Notes: generated by a model from the sequence alone, not told the origin. Counted from the stretch's first letter, positions 1 to 13,369 are shown. The stretch is DNA of 64,000 bases from Phyto melanocephala (GCA_941918925.1 OW799234.1:119077128-119141127); one strand, 5' to 3'. Numbers and translations are program-made.

Positions 1-1441
1 AAAATGATCTATAACGAAGAAACGGTACAAAGTTTGTAAGCTCAAAAAACGGTTCATTGACATCACGGGTAAAATTTATAAGTCCTTTTTATAAATCTTT
101 GAAAATTAAAGCAGAGTTGGGTTTTCAACTACTTTTATATATCTGCCCTTATTATTTTTCACATGACTGTTTTACTATTTATTCCTCTCGTGTTTGGCTT
201 CAAGTTTAAAATTTTTAAAAAATATGCCAGCCAAAACTAATTTAGATTTCGTTTACGAGTAGAAACATATTTTAAGTATTTAAATAATGTTTCTATTTAT
301 TACTGCAAAAATGGGAAAAATAAAACAACTTAAAAATAAGGTCTTTTTAATTTGGCACAGCTCTCCAATGTTCTAGATTCATTTATAATTTACATGATTT
401 AAAAAAAAATTCAACAATATTGTTAAGACTACAACTAAGTAAGTATATACTCATTAAAACTGTTATTTAAAACTTTTGCAACAGCAAAAGTTCAAAACGA
501 TTCATAATGCTGCTGTGTTGTAGTTCAAAACTAACACTAGTGATATGTGTAGAGGAATACAAAATGCATACTTTTAATAAAGAATAAGATCCAGCAAAAT
601 GTTTGCAATTGTATACCTTTCTACAATGGTAAAGGAGTGACCCCAAAGCCATGTTTCATTTCTTAACAAGACAATATCGAAAAACGTAAAAATATTAAAA
701 TAAAAGTACTGCACCGGTTAGAAAAGGTTGCAGTCATGTTGCAGCAAATAAGTGTTATACTGTACATTATTAAAACGTAATTGAATATGTCAGCAGGTGC
801 AAGGGGTTGTAATAAGTGGTATTAGCAGGAATAAAATATATAACAAAAAATTAATATGAATTAAATTAATATTAATCACATAGCAATAAGACTAAATCAA
901 TATCCTTTGTTTTTGGAAGAAGCGAACAACTACAAAAAATTTCATTTCTTTTTTTTCAAAAGAATATAATTAATTTAACACAAATCTATGATAAATTTAT
1001 ATTTAATATTTAAAATTTGTATTTGGCGCCTTATGCTGGTGACAATATTTTAAAACATTTGTTTCATTTCAATTATTTAAAATTGAAATTAATATTTAAT
1101 AAAATGTATGAATAAATAGAAAAAATACAAAAAAATTTGATTGAAGGGAAATATTGCATTACATTTTTATTATAAAATCAACACATTTATTTACTTTTGT
1201 GTTTGCTTTTAATTAAAAATAAATTGATTTTGTTTTTCTATTCGTTAGTGTATTACTGCAACAAACAATTGTGAGCAATGTTAGAGCAGTGTTTAGATAT
1301 CAAAAGAGATTTAGTTGCATGTCATTACAAAGCCATGAACATTTCTTTAAAATTAAAAAACTTAACTTCTTATAATTCCTGGCTGCAGACACAATTTGCA
1401 GAGTAAAAGCCAATATTTTTAAATATTGCCAATGTCTTATG
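1..1441. other. AT-rich non-coding stretch, no gene seen
   Basis: I see no coding potential with family resemblance here. The longest reading frames are short, low-complexity and lack flanking splice context. The sequence is simple AT-rich intergenic or intronic DNA. Confidence 0.5.
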
Positions 1442-1663
1442 TAGAAAGGCCCTAACTCGTACTTTTTATGAAATTCAGTTTTTCAGTGATTTCAATACAT
1501 TACACACAAATACACCTCGACATAAAAATTTAACGCAATAGTATCTAAAAAAAACAGTTTTACAAGCGATTTTACAAAAGAAATCACATTACGATAATAC
1601 AGTTTCTGTTACGTTTCTACCTTCTCCTGTAAAATTATAATTATTAGAGTTAGGGCATTTCTA
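1442..1663. mobile_element. MITE with GCCCTAACTC terminal inverted repeats
   Basis: A 222-bp element is bounded by inverted repeats of about 17 bp: TAGAAAGGCCCTAACTC at 1442-1458 and its near-complement at 1647-1663, with one mismatch. It has no coding capacity. Its right half recurs in inverted orientation near 23105 in intron 1 of the first phosphatase gene, so this is a dispersed family. I could not fix a clear target-site duplication, so the superfamily is unassigned. Confidence 0.6.
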
Positions 1664-4600
1664 AATGACACCGACGATGTACTTTACGAAGACTTTCTAC
1701 CTCACAAAGCACCATCATTAAGCAACCACCACTAAGTAAAAATGATGTCAATTAAGACCGATTAATTATATTAAACTATGAGTTTAATACTTAATCTTTT
1801 AAATAAAAAATATTTAAAAAAATATTTAAGTGGATTATTTTGATACTAAAAGTCTAATCTGACCTTAGTAGCAAAATGTGGCTTATTTAAAACGAATCGG
1901 TATTTTGTAAGGATATTCAATTTAAGTGTATAAAACTAATTGTTTATGAAGATGATAGACAGTAACTAATGTCTACGCTTGCACATGCTTATGCGTGATA
2001 AGAAAATTATTCGTTGCGACTTAAATGGTTTAAGACGTAATATCTACAATTATTGTTTTACTGACTGCTTTAATTCAGTTGAATTTCCGGGTTCTATTAT
2101 GCTCATTTCTTTCTTGATCTAACCCCATAAAAATAATCTGATAAAGTCAGATCAAGTGGACAGCCGAACTTATTGTTTCTCAAAATAATGGACCTCCGCC
2201 ATAACGGTCTAGCTATGTGTGCAATTACTTCATTTTGCTGGAACCAAATCCTGTTAAATCAGATATTTCTTCTGTGCAGTTTTCAGTAAAATAATTAACA
2301 GTCACTCTAATTCCATTTTATTCAAGGAGAAATGACTCCACAATGCACTTTTATTAAGCTGTCCACTACACAATAATTGGTTTCAGATGCACTTCCATTC
2401 GATGTTGTATTTACTGATTATATTTGTTCAATGTAAGGCAACCTTGCTTATTTATGCGACAGATAGACATAAATAAGTAATTATCAATCTGTTGCCTTCT
2501 TTGACCATTTCTATGATTTAATTGAGAAATTCCAGTCAAATAGGCAAAGCCAGTAGGCTTAACTTGCTTTTAATTTAGACTTTGTGCGGAAACAAGTTTA
2601 TTAATGAGTTAACCATTGTAATGAGGGTCTTCGTCGATAAACTTCGAGTGAAGGCGCCTGAATTTGACTCAATTTGCGATTCTGTTTTGAACAGAAATGT
2701 AAGGAACTCTTTGCTGTGGTCTGCGTGCAATACATCCATATTTGTCAAACATGCTCACCAGCCTCATAATGATTTACCAACTTAGATTATTGTCAGGTAT
2801 GATCCTGGTATACTATTTAAATCCTCTTCTCAGTATCATAAGCTTAAATTTTATAATTTCAAATTGTAACATGCCAAAAAAAATCAAAATTATCAATTTA
2901 TTTTTCATGCGTGCGACAACCAGTATTGCCAAACATTTTGAACATCCACAAACATCAAAACAAGGATGTGGATTACTCTTAGTTCTTAATCCAAAATTAA
3001 ATCTTTGGTTCCGAATTTCTTTAAATATGTCGGATATACAACAAACCAAAGCAAATTAGCTACACAAATAATCATTGGCTCGGCAGGCTTTTCATCACAA
3101 ACTTCACAACCGCAAACTTGCGCATGCTTTTAAATCTAATTCCACCAAAACTATATCATAAAGCGGGTAAAGTTCATTTATTCTTTCATTTAATTTTATA
3201 AAAAAGAGTGCTGATGATGAAATCGTAGCTGATTTCGAAAATGCATTCCACTCGGCTAATATCGGAGATAATTTTAGAAAGAATATTCCTAAAAATGGTT
3301 ACAATTTAATTAAATTTGAATTATGAAATTAAATGAAAGAATAAATGAACTTAAGCCAAAATAAAAATGGTTCACATTAAAAATTTATTTAAGTTAATGT
3401 TAAAAATGTTTGATTGTCACACGAATAATATTTTAATGTATTTAAAATACATTTTATTTTCTGCCATTTATTCTTTCATTCATCTTTTTGAACAAGTAAA
3501 TTTATCAAATTCTACACAAGAGACACTTTGATTGCCTAAAATTTACTATAAATTTACCCATCACTGCAGTGATGGGTGAAATGTGAAATTAAATCCAAAT
3601 TCTACAAAAAAAGAGACAAACAAATGTAATGCAGTGAATTAAAAAAAAATAGAATAAAAATCACCAAATGTCACTTATTATTTTTAATCGAAAATTATTT
3701 ATTATCAAATCAAATGTAAAATATTTTTTTTTATTCGCATCATATTGTGGCGGCTTTTAAAAAGATGGTTGGAGTGATTACAGGCAAAAAAAAAGCACGT
3801 CTGTAAAATATTTATCGTATTATTTATTTATTAATATTTACTTTATTTAATATTACATTTTTGTTTTGTTTTGCTTCTTTTTTAAGCCTCTGGCGTTATG
3901 TCATTGGGAATGGGCAGTGACTGATGATTGATTACTTTGCAAGTTGGGTGTGTAGGTATGAGTATATTTTTCATTTTTTATTTTATGACAGCAAAAGAGT
4001 GATTATAGGGATACATTGTTGGCAGTGATTGTTATTAAAGTAGAGATTTCCGGTAATAAGGCTGTAAATTAAGCGGAAGTTGTCCTATTAGCAAATATAG
4101 GGGAAAACAAATATGTTATACAATTATTCAATTGAAAGCTAAAAAAAAACGTAAGGTGGAAGGGAATTAATACCATAATTATTTTGTAATTTGTTCAAAT
4201 TGAAATGATTAAAGTAATCACAAACTAAAGAAGTGAAAAATTTAGTTGAAATCGACATGTAGGCTTTTAAAAAGAAAGCGGATAATTTTATTATAAATTA
4301 AAAACGGCTGTCAAAATTTAGTAATAATTTTGGATTTATGTCGTTTTAACAGAACAACATTTTTCATTGTTATTGAGGTTGAGGTTAATCCATTACTAAG
4401 TGAAATCAATGTATGATATTGGCTCAAATACATGCTGATCGTAAAGTAATTTATTTATTCCTGTTCACAAGCTGCTGTGATCATAATTGATCACATTATG
4501 TTGCACAAAAGATACTGTGATCAAATTTGATCACTTTATATTACACAATTGTCCTTCTGACTATGAACTTAATTTAAGTTAAAATTAAATGCTGCATCAT

Positions 4601-4961
4601 CTGCCACAAGTACATGGTCTATTATTATGGTCTAATATATTTTTAAGAAAAGCTGGCTGTGCAGATAGAATAATCTGAAAGAGTGAGTCAGAAAAAATTG
4701 ACACACTATTCCAGCCAAAACTTGTTCTTGGTTTAACAAAAAACTATTTTTTTAATTTCTTTATCCTTTTATCTATTCTAAATCATTCATTTTTAACTGC
4801 TATTTCACTGAAAATGGACAACAAAAAGAGCACCGAACACTTCTATATGAAAAGCAGGATTTGTATTAAGTATCTAAGCTTTGCAATTTAAAAGAATTGT
4901 TCCTCAAAAACGTAATCTAATTACACCACAAGACTTTGTAGTCTGATGGACACATTTTTAG

Positions 4962-4962
<1 letters not shown>
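1664..4962. other. Non-coding stretch with two GATC palindromes
   Basis: No gene is supported in these 3.3 kb. Open frames at 2582-3059 have no recognisable domain. Two phased palindromes stand out: TGTGATCA-TAAT-TGATCACA at 4476-4495 and the perfect 18-mer GTGATCAAATTTGATCAC at 4517-4534. They sit in a weak tandem repeat of about 41 bp. Confidence 0.45.
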
Positions 4963-4992
<30 letters not shown>

Positions 4993-5599
4993 TGTATGTA
5001 TGTATGTATGTATGTATGTATTTATGTATGTATGTATGTATGTATGTATGTATGTATGTATGTATGTATGTATGTATGTATGTATGTATGTATGTATGTA
5101 TGTATGTATGTATGTATGTATGTATGTATGTATGTATGTATGTATGTATGTATGTATGTATGTATGTATGTATGTATGTATGTATGTATGTATGTATGTA
5201 TGTATGTATGTATGTATGTATGTATGTATGTATGTATGTATGTATGTATGTATGTATGTATGTATGTATGTATGTATGTATGTATGTGTGTATGTTTGTA
5301 TGTATGTATGTATGTATGTATGTATGTATGTATGTATGTATGTATGTATGTATGTATGTATGTATGTATGTATGTATGTATGTATGTATGTATGTATGTA
5401 TGTATGTATGTATGTATGTATGTATGTATGTATGTATGTATGTATGTATGTATGTATGTATGTATGTATGTATGTATGTATGTATGTATGTATGTATGTA
5501 TGTATGTATGTATGTATGTATGTATGTATGTATGTATGTATGTATGTATGTATGTATGTATGTATGTATGTATGTATGTATGTATGTATGTATGTATGT
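4963..5599. repeat. (TATG)n microsatellite, about 637 bp
   Basis: A nearly pure tetranucleotide tract of about 159 units of TATG (ACAT on the other strand) runs from 4963 to 5599. A few interruptions are visible, near 5021 (TTTATG) and 5287-5296 (TGTGTATGTTTG). Because 4 is not a multiple of 3, every frame reads open through it with the cycle Met-Tyr-Val-Cys, or Ile-His-Thr-Tyr in reverse. The long open frames over this tract are therefore artefacts, not genes. Confidence 0.97.
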
Positions 5600-6706
5600 G
5601 TACACGTGAAAATATGTATGCAAATAAATAGCCTTTAATTTCGGCGCCCAGTGCGTATAAGTGTTTGTTGCATGTTGACATTTTATATATTAATTATACG
5701 CTTAGTTGTTGCATTTTTTATAATTTTGTTTTATTTATTTGTTTTAATTATTATTTACCAACGGTCTGGTTTTCAACTCATACAAATAAATATATATAAA
5801 TTTATTTGTTAATCCCCAGAGGACATATCTTTTTTTATATAAATTATACAACATATTTTAATATTAAAAATTTTTAATAGTAAAATTAAAAAAAATAAAT
5901 ATACTTAAGTCCTTTAAAGCTATATAAAATTATTTTTGTATTCTAATTAAAATAAAATTTAAACAGATTTAATTTTTATAATATTTCTTTGAATCTTAAA
6001 TTCAACAAGAGTAGTGTCCCAGTAAAAAACAGAGAGTTTTTCGAAGTACTAATATTAAAACTTTAATATAATGCTTTGTCCGAGGCATCTTTTGTTATCA
6101 ATATAATTTCTGTTACTTAAGCATATTCATGTGTTGTGGCTCTATTTAATATAAAATGTGTGGATGTTTTTCATTATGTATTAAAGAACAATTTGTTGTT
6201 ATTAACATTTATTACTCTCTTGCAAATAATCAAATTAATATAAAACAAAACTGTGATACATCCTTATTTAACGTAAATATTTCAGCAATACTAGGTCCAT
6301 TATGGAGTCTGACTTCCATTATAAATCTGAATTCTAAGCAGAAGTCTATTAAAGATTTTCTATTAAAAAAATTGGTATTGCAACAAAAGTCACCTCAAAT
6401 TTATTTTAGTAAAGTTGTTGTATTTTTAATTAGTGGTTTTGAACAGAATGCGATAATTTTTAATAGATAATTTTTATAATGACAGCTTTTTCTTATATAA
6501 TTTTGCTACTAAAGTGAAATATATAGAACTATTTTGAAAGCTTCAATTACAATCAGCGAACAGCTGTACGCTCTAGTTCCGCTGATATGAATTCTAAATA
6601 GTAAAAAAATACTGTTGGAACTGGTCGCCCTGTTCTTCACTGAGATCATTAAGAATGGTACGAAAATATTGCAGGTAGTTGTAAACAAAGCATAAATTGA
6701 TGCCTA
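5600..6706. other. AT-rich non-coding stretch, no gene seen
   Basis: The only open frame of note (6156-6470 on +) gives a 104-residue peptide with no domain I recognise and no splice or family support. I treat it as chance. Confidence 0.4.
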
Positions 6707-7620
6707 TTAAGGATGCCAATCCCAAAATCCCAATCCCGAAAATATCGGGAAATCTAAATTTTTTAAATATGGATTATTTATATAATAATTTAAGTATATA
6801 ATATTTATTATTCGGGTTGTGATTTCTCTCAACTTTTAGAGAAAAAATTAAATGATTTTGGGCTATCACTGTCTTGTGAAATAGTAAGCTTTAGAACAGA
6901 TGGATTTTTGAATATCGGAAAAATTATTGCAACAAATCAGTAACTATATTTTGCACATGGAATTCAGGTGCCAATTATTGATGTTTTTCACAACGCTTTT
7001 AGTTGTGCAATTGCAATTAAAGAATCAAAATATAATGATGATTATGAAGAAAAAATTACTTCATTGGGTTACTGAAACAAAAAGCGCTGTTACTGATAAA
7101 TTTTACATTAAACGAATGATTGAAAAATTCAAAAAAACTTTAAAAATATTTCGAAAGCTTCCAAGATAAAAAAAGGTTTTGCAAAAATATGTTATAATTA
7201 GAAGAAAAAGGAAAAGAACTGAAACATATTTTGGATTGCAAAATAAGACAGAACAAATTTCTTAATATATTCAAACGATTTTTTAAATTGGAAACGCCAA
7301 TTAAAAAGTACTAAAATATTTAAAATTACTACAAATAAATAATAAAGAATTTGCTATGCTTAAATTAATAATTATTATTAAAAACCCAGTAAAGGAAACA
7401 TATGCAGCCCTTTGTTGCAACCATATGAATCTATATAAAGCCGATTGTTGCTCTCTTATTTTGGCTCAAAGAATTTTAAAAAACGGATTGTGAATTATCT
7501 ATTTCTAAAAGAATACAAGAAAGAAAAACCACATACTCAAGACTTTTGAACCTTTAGAAAATAAAATTTTGACAATACATACAAAACTAAATATTCCAAT
7601 TTTAAAGTAATGAAACTTTC
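6707..7620 (+). mobile_element. Degenerate hAT-superfamily DNA transposon
   Basis: Forward-strand reading of about 6837-7600, allowing frameshifts and stops, gives hAT transposase blocks in the right order. First comes an RTDG block. A FAHGIQ-x-x-IIDVFH block (6950-6990) follows, matching the hAT 'AHGI-LAV-DVLY' region. Then come 'LQKYV' and a decayed 'ILDCKTRW' equivalent (7180-7250), and 'PVKETYAALC..MNLYKADC' (7385-7450). At least four in-frame stops and frameshifts show it is dead. The 5' edge near 6707 begins with the repeated words ATCCCAAAATCCC and AATCCCGAAAATATCGGGA, typical of the GGGAT-rich ends of some insect hAT elements. The 3' end and the 8-bp target duplication were not found. 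Confidence 0.75.
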
Positions 7621-9146
7621 TGCAGTTTGTCTACACAAAATTCTGATTAGGATTTATAATTATTTGAAGACAGCACTGTCGATTAAAATTTGTTGATAAA
7701 AAAATCTTAATATAGTGATCATCATGTGTAAAAGCCTTACAAAAGCTCAGAGTATGAAAAGTTATAATATGTGTACATATATTGAAAAGGAAATATATTC
7801 TTTTATTTAAAGAGAGAAGTATATCAGCAGTTTGCATATAACTCCTTATTAGGTTAGGTTGGGTTGAAAAGGAGGGGCATTAAAAGCCCAAACCCATGAC
7901 AGGTATGAACTTATGCCCAGTTGGCATGTTGTGCGCTCCATGCAAAAGTAACTGCTTATTAATTACATTACCTATATTTGAGTGAAAATGCTCTTTTTCA
8001 ACAACTGGATATACGAGTGGGTTACAAATTGAGATCAAACTTATCTGGAAAAATTTTAAATGCATCGACTTTTCTGAAAAAAAAAAAACTTTTTAAGAAA
8101 AGATAGTAAAATTTGTGTTATATATAGTTATATAGATCAACAACTAAGAAATTTATTTTCTTCTTTAATAAGAATACTGCAAAGTCAATCCTGTTAAGCA
8201 TTCATAATACTTTTGTTAAGTGCAAGCCATAAAAAGGAACTCGTTAGTTCTTCCACGTATAAAAGCGTATTTCAGAACTTTTCCTTTTTTCGTAAAATAA
8301 TTTTAACAAACTCTTTTCATGGCCTTTGCTCAACCTCTGTCGCGTTTGTTATTGATCTTATTTATGACCCGCAAAAATATAAGCCCTTACCTCTCCTGCA
8401 CTCAGTTTTGAAAACCTTTTTTAAATTGGATTGTTTTACATATTTTTTTATAAATCCTAGTTTTATATCACGCTTTTTTATCCTGCAAGTAAAAATACCG
8501 AACAGGTTAATCTTTTTGTATAAAATGTTGCTATTTTGCTCTGCTGCCTCACAAGCAAAGAAAACAGTGTCGGCCTAAAAGAAGTTGACCATTTTAAATT
8601 CAACATTGCCCATTGTGTTCCACATTTTTAATTGTGTGTAAAATTAGAGCAATAGTTATATATGCATCTCTTACTGTAGTAAAATGTGCAATAGGCAACG
8701 ACCGTTATTTATTTTTTTGTGTAAGAGAACACATTTTAGACCACGCCTTGATAAGTGTGTAAATAGCCGCCACTTACTAAATACCTTACTAAATACCAAT
8801 TTCAGCTATCAAACCATCTTTACAAAATACGAAGTCATTAATTTTTTTCTTTTGTTCTAAGTTTTTCCTAGAAGCCAAAATTTTTTAATCAGCTTTTGAC
8901 AGTAGCAGATCACTGTCGCCGTCGCTATCACTACTGTCAGTTTTTTCACCTCAAAATACAAAGCGTGTTCCTACAAAGTAACAGTTTAAGATTCCAGGTT
9001 TAAGGTTTAGCACTTATATGTGCCGCCCCTGTAGATTTATGTTCCCATTTGGCTTGATTTTCTTGGTTAGCGCCATTTATGTTCACCAAACAAAAATAAA
9101 AGCCGTCGTAGTAGTTCAATCTAGATCATAGCGATTTCACAAGCTA
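7621..9146. other. Non-coding stretch, no gene seen
   Basis: Open frames at 7631-7837 (-), 7880-8065 (-) and 8213-8578 (+) have no recognisable motif, splice context or family resemblance. The rest is AT-rich sequence without obvious repeats. Confidence 0.4.
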
Positions 9147-9354
9147 ATTCTTATTTATTTATTTATTTATTAATTCATTTATTTATTTTTATTGCACCAC
9201 AATTATAAATTATATTCTAATTTGATTAACGGAGCTGAGTAACGAAGACCATTTGACCGTTGTAGTGAAACAGACCAGAGTCTCTGGCGGGAATCGAACC
9301 TGCAACCCCCAGACAAGCAGACTAGTACACTATTTACTAGTCCACCGGTGCGTC
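9147..9354 (-). mobile_element. tRNA-derived SINE with (AAAT)n tail
   Basis: Read on the minus strand, the element starts at about 9354 with GACGCACCGGTGGACTAGT. This is a tRNA-like head with an A-box-like region. A perfect RNA polymerase III B box follows, GGTTCGATTCCCGCC (rc, around 9285-9300). It ends in an AAAT/AAATAAAT tail at 9147-9190. The head is shared with copies at 27402 and 56351, but the body and tail differ, so this is a separate subfamily. It is not a functional tRNA: no cloverleaf acceptor stem can be closed. Confidence 0.75.
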
Positions 9355-10459
9355 AAACGTAGAAAATCAACGCACGTTTTGCAAAGGTATGTTCAGTGAC
9401 GAACGCTGTCACATTTAAACTGTATTCTTTTTTCTTTTTTATTCCCTAAATTACAAGCAAATTAACACACTAACACAGCGCTAACTTCTTGATAGGTTTA
9501 TCTCGTAAACAGGAGGTGTTAGAAAAAAAAACTGAGGAAGAATTTATAATCAGCGACGCCAAGTGAGTAAACAAACAAACAAAATTTGCCATATTGTTGT
9601 GCAGTATTAGTTTTCCATAAAAGCTTTTGCTCTAACATGTTAACAAGCTTCTTAGTTCTTTTAAGCTTAAATCGTGTCACAAAAAATTAAAAAATAATTA
9701 TTTTATATCTTAAAAGTTATGATATTGACCAGTAAGAATTAGTTTTTAACTGAAAGAAAATTTGCAAGAGGGAAAAACCTGTTGAAAACTTTTAGACTAA
9801 AAAAGTGATTTTTATATGAATTCCTACTTGTAACTATTGTCTTTGAAAAGTGCACACATTTTTACAATCTACATTTAGTTGTGATATAAACAATTTTAGC
9901 AAGCATCCATTTTATGTCTGTAAAAATGATTTTTCGCCTTCCCAATAATTGCTTTCTGGCATGATAAGAGCAAGCTCTTGAATTATTTTTTCATAATTAA
10001 TAATAAAAGCATTCCTATAGTCTATGGTTAGTCAATCACTTCCCAGAAAGATGTAAAAATAAGCTCAGAGCTTTTTAAAATCTTATCATGTAGTCAAATT
10101 TACCAAAATTTTTTTAATAATTTAATTTATTTTGACGTACTACGTACATACATTTGGCAAATAGCACACAAATATTATTAAAAAAAATTTAATTTCATTT
10201 TTCCCTCTACCGGAAAATTTGTAAATATATTTCTGGTTCGTGACTTTGCTAAATTAAAAGTAAGAAACACAGTATATTTGCGGTAATAGTGTTTAAAATG
10301 CTTGCCTGTTTATCTAAATGCGAACAAAATTTGCATTTCTTACAAATAAATTGAAAATAAAAAACAAATACAAATTCAGATAAACAATGTTAGTGGATTC
10401 AACTGAAAGCATTTTTTATAACATCTTTCAATACCCAAAGAAAATAATCGTGTATTGAA
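9355..10459. other. Non-coding stretch, no gene seen
   Basis: AT-rich sequence without a supported reading frame or recognisable repeat. Confidence 0.4.
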
Positions 10460-10898
10460 CATGCATGTAGACTTGGGCAATTTTCAGGGTAAGATATTTT
10501 TTTTTACTCAGGAAATATACTTTCAAAATATTATCGCTCTACGTCAATGCGTTTAGACAAAATCGCTTTTTTTATGTAGGAAGGTCATTGGTTTTCTTGA
10601 CCTTCTCTTGCATTACGAGCTATAACTCTCTTTTAAATGTATTGATTTAAACCATTTCCAATACCAAAGAAACCTTGTGTATAAGAAATATTCAGGCAAA
10701 GTTTAATCCTCCTAACTTTTTCGGCTCGAGCTCTATCGTGCTATCAACAGACGGACAGACGAACGGACATAACTAGATAGCCGTTAAATATAAACAAGAC
10801 CCAGAAAAAATATACTTAAACAAATATTTCAATGGGTTACAAGCTGAATAACCAAATGAATATACCTACCATCATTTTTTTTTGGTGGTGGGTACAAA
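10460..10898 (+). mobile_element. M2-family repeat, 3' fragment (mini-me-like)
   Basis: This matches the last ~440 bp of the M2 family defined at 45761-48759. The shared order is the ACTCAGGAAATATAC and CGTCAATGCG words, then a (GACAGACG)n proto-microsatellite near 10750, and a 3' end of ATATACCTACCATCA / TGGTGGTGGGTA forming the family hairpin. The 5' part is missing. Confidence 0.75.
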
Positions 10899-11215
10899 AC
10901 AGTTATTTATGAGAAAAAAAATTTTGTTCCAAGTTATTGTGGCAAAAATAAAAGAAGCAGTCCTTGCGTTTGAATTACACTTTCGACATACAATTTAAGT
11001 TCCGGAATTGAAACGCGATACAAACTTCGCAAATATCCGTATGCCTGAATGTCTGCAGGTGGTTGAAAGGATTGTACACTTTTTTTACAATCTTGGCTAG
11101 AGCGATCTAGAGCTCTTATCAACGAAGGTCTCTGCATGCAGAATATGAAGCTTGGAAATTGCTATCACCTACTAATGGTAGGCGTTGGGCTTGTTGATTC
11201 TGTTGAACAAAAAAT
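10899..11215. other. Short stretch, no supported gene
   Basis: An open frame at 10934-11137 (-) has no recognisable domain. Nothing else stands out before the duplicated block begins. Confidence 0.35.
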
Positions 11216-12153
11216 ATGGACGTTTACTCAAGCAAATATATGAATAGTCGGTTTGTTAACTGGTTACTCTACACTGGAATTTAATATCGACCAATAAGAC
11301 CATCCATGAGAAAGACACCACCCATATGGCTATTGTATTTGTGGATTATATTCGGGCAATCGACGTCTGTATACCTTTTTTCACAACGAACAAGACGTTA
11401 CATCTACATCTTTGGGCTTATTTCATTCTGAAAAGGTTTCGTGCCTAAGTAGGTCTATGCAAATAGCACAGTCTTGTTATCTTTCCGAAGCCATTAAAAA
11501 AAAGTTCAACTACAAAAACAGATCCATAAATTGTTCTTTAAATATTTTTAGTAGATATTTTAAAATATACAAGTATTACGATAGGTCACGTGTAGGGTAA
11601 TTATTTGCTATATAAAATCTATCGCAATTAAAAAACAAAAAAGTTAATTAAAAAGTCTTTAATGGCAGCTTTGTTTATGTTGGTACATACATATGCATAT
11701 TTGTATTACTTTAATCAGTTAAAAAAAATAAATAAAAATAATTAGAAACCAAAAGGAAATAAAAAATCGGATGACTGCACTTTGCAACACGTTTTAACTA
11801 CTCACATTAGTATAAAAACTATTTTACTCGTTAGTTAAGACATGTTCATATTAGACTAATATTTGACAAAGTCAATGCAACGACCAAAATGTATTAATTT
11901 TAGACTTTCACAAATAATTGTTTCTTTCATTACAAATTTAATTAATTTAAATTCAATACTTATTTATTCTAACATATTTTGATTTTATTGTATGTAAGAA
12001 AAATAATATAAAATTAAAAAAAAAATATTTATTAAAAGCAAAAGTTACTCTTATTTGGGAAAATATTTGCTTCATGTGAAAAAGCTTTAGGTATACTAGA
12101 CACCAGCGAATTTCATTGAAAAAAAATATCTATTATTAAAATACTCAATAGAA
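11216..12153 (+). repeat. Duplicated block A, copy 1
   Basis: This block is repeated almost base for base at 12437-13369. The only differences I see are a 20-bp stretch present here near 12045-12060 (around TACTCTTATTTGGGAA) and one T/G substitution near 12117. A 62-residue open frame inside both copies has no recognisable domain; its identity only reflects the duplication. Confidence 0.92.
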
Positions 12154-12436
12154 TAGAAAGCTGTCAAATTTTGGTCGGTAAAACTTAGAAACATTCGTGG
12201 GCTTATGCACAAAAACTTTGCTAGGATCATCGCATGATTAAATGCATAGTTTGCTATTTTATAAAGGACACACAGACAAAAAATAACTTTTATATATATG
12301 TAAAAAAAATAACGGATGGTAACCCTGCACATACTGAAGGTAACCCTGCTCAACAGTTGAGAAAACAGAAGAAGAATTAAATTGTAATAAAGAAAAGTAA
12401 AATAAAGGCTTTAAATGTTGTTTCTCAACGTGGTAA
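12154..12436 (+). repeat. Duplicated block C, copy 1
   Basis: About 283 bp run from AAGCTGTCAAATTTTGG to CTCAACGTGGTAAAAA and recur essentially unchanged at 17028-17307. No terminal inverted repeat or coding potential is visible. It sits exactly between the two copies of block A, which points to a tandem-duplication junction rather than independent insertion of a mobile element. Confidence 0.9.
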
Positions 12437-13369
12437 AAATATGGACGTTTACTCAAGCAAATATATGAATAGTCGGTTTGTTAACTGGTTACTCTACACT
12501 GGAATTTAATATCGACCAATAAGACCATCCATGAGAAAGACACCACCCATATGGCTATTGTATTTGTGGATTATATTCGGGCAATCGACGTCTGTATACC
12601 TTTTTTCACAACGAACAAGACGTTACATCTACATCTTTGGGCTTATTTCATTCTGAAAAGGTTTCGTGCCTAAGTAGGTCTATGCAAATAGCACAGTCTT
12701 GTTATCTTTCCGAAGCCATTAAAAAAAAGTTCAACTACAAAAACAGATCCATAAATTGTTCTTTAAATATTTTTAGTAGATATTTTAAAATATACAAGTA
12801 TTACGATAGGTCACGTGTAGGGTAATTATTTGCTATATAAAATCTATCGCAATTAAAAAACAAAAAAGTTAATTAAAAAGTCTTTAATGGCAGCTTTGTT
12901 TATGTTGGTACATACATATGCATATTTGTATTACTTTAATCAGTTAAAAAAAATAAATAAAAATAATTAGAAACCAAAAGGAAATAAAAAATCGGATGAC
13001 TGCACTTTGCAACACGTTTTAACTACTCACATTAGTATAAAAACTATTTTACTCGTTAGTTAAGACATGTTCATATTAGACTAATATTTGACAAAGTCAA
13101 TGCAACGACCAAAATGTATTAATTTTAGACTTTCACAAATAATTGTTTCTTTCATTACAAATTTAATTAATTTAAATTCAATACTTATTTATTCTAACAT
13201 ATTTTGATTTTATTGTATGTAAGAAAAATAATATAAAATTAAAAAAAAAATATTTATTAAAAGCAAAATATTTGCTTCATGTGAAAAAGCTTTAGGTATA
13301 CTAGACACCAGCGAATTTCATGGAAAAAAAATATCTATTATTAAAATACTCAATAGAATATTACTCAAG
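12437..13369 (+). repeat. Duplicated block A, copy 2
   Basis: Second copy of the block at 11216-12153. It begins at TATGGACGTTTACTC directly after block C and diverges from copy 1 after CTCAATAGAATA, where unique sequence (TTACTCAAGC...) follows. Confidence 0.92.

Noticed and set aside
4946..5681. Five overlapping open frames of 213-230 codons on both strands
   Set aside because: They are pure translations of the TATG microsatellite (Met-Tyr-Val-Cys or Ile-His-Thr-Tyr cycles) and cannot be genes.
6156..6470. 104-residue + strand open frame
   Set aside because: No recognisable motif, no Kozak or splice support, AT-driven composition.
8213..8578. 121-residue + strand open frame
   Set aside because: Hydrophobic Phe/Leu-rich, but no family resemblance and no neighbouring exons. 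Length is within chance for this region.
9270..9354. Possible tRNA gene on the minus strand
   Set aside because: It has a good B box, but the acceptor and anticodon stems do not close, and the same head recurs in SINE copies with tails and target duplications.
11412..12825. Two identical 62-residue open frames
   Set aside because: Identity follows from the duplicated DNA block. The peptide has no recognisable domain and no splice context.
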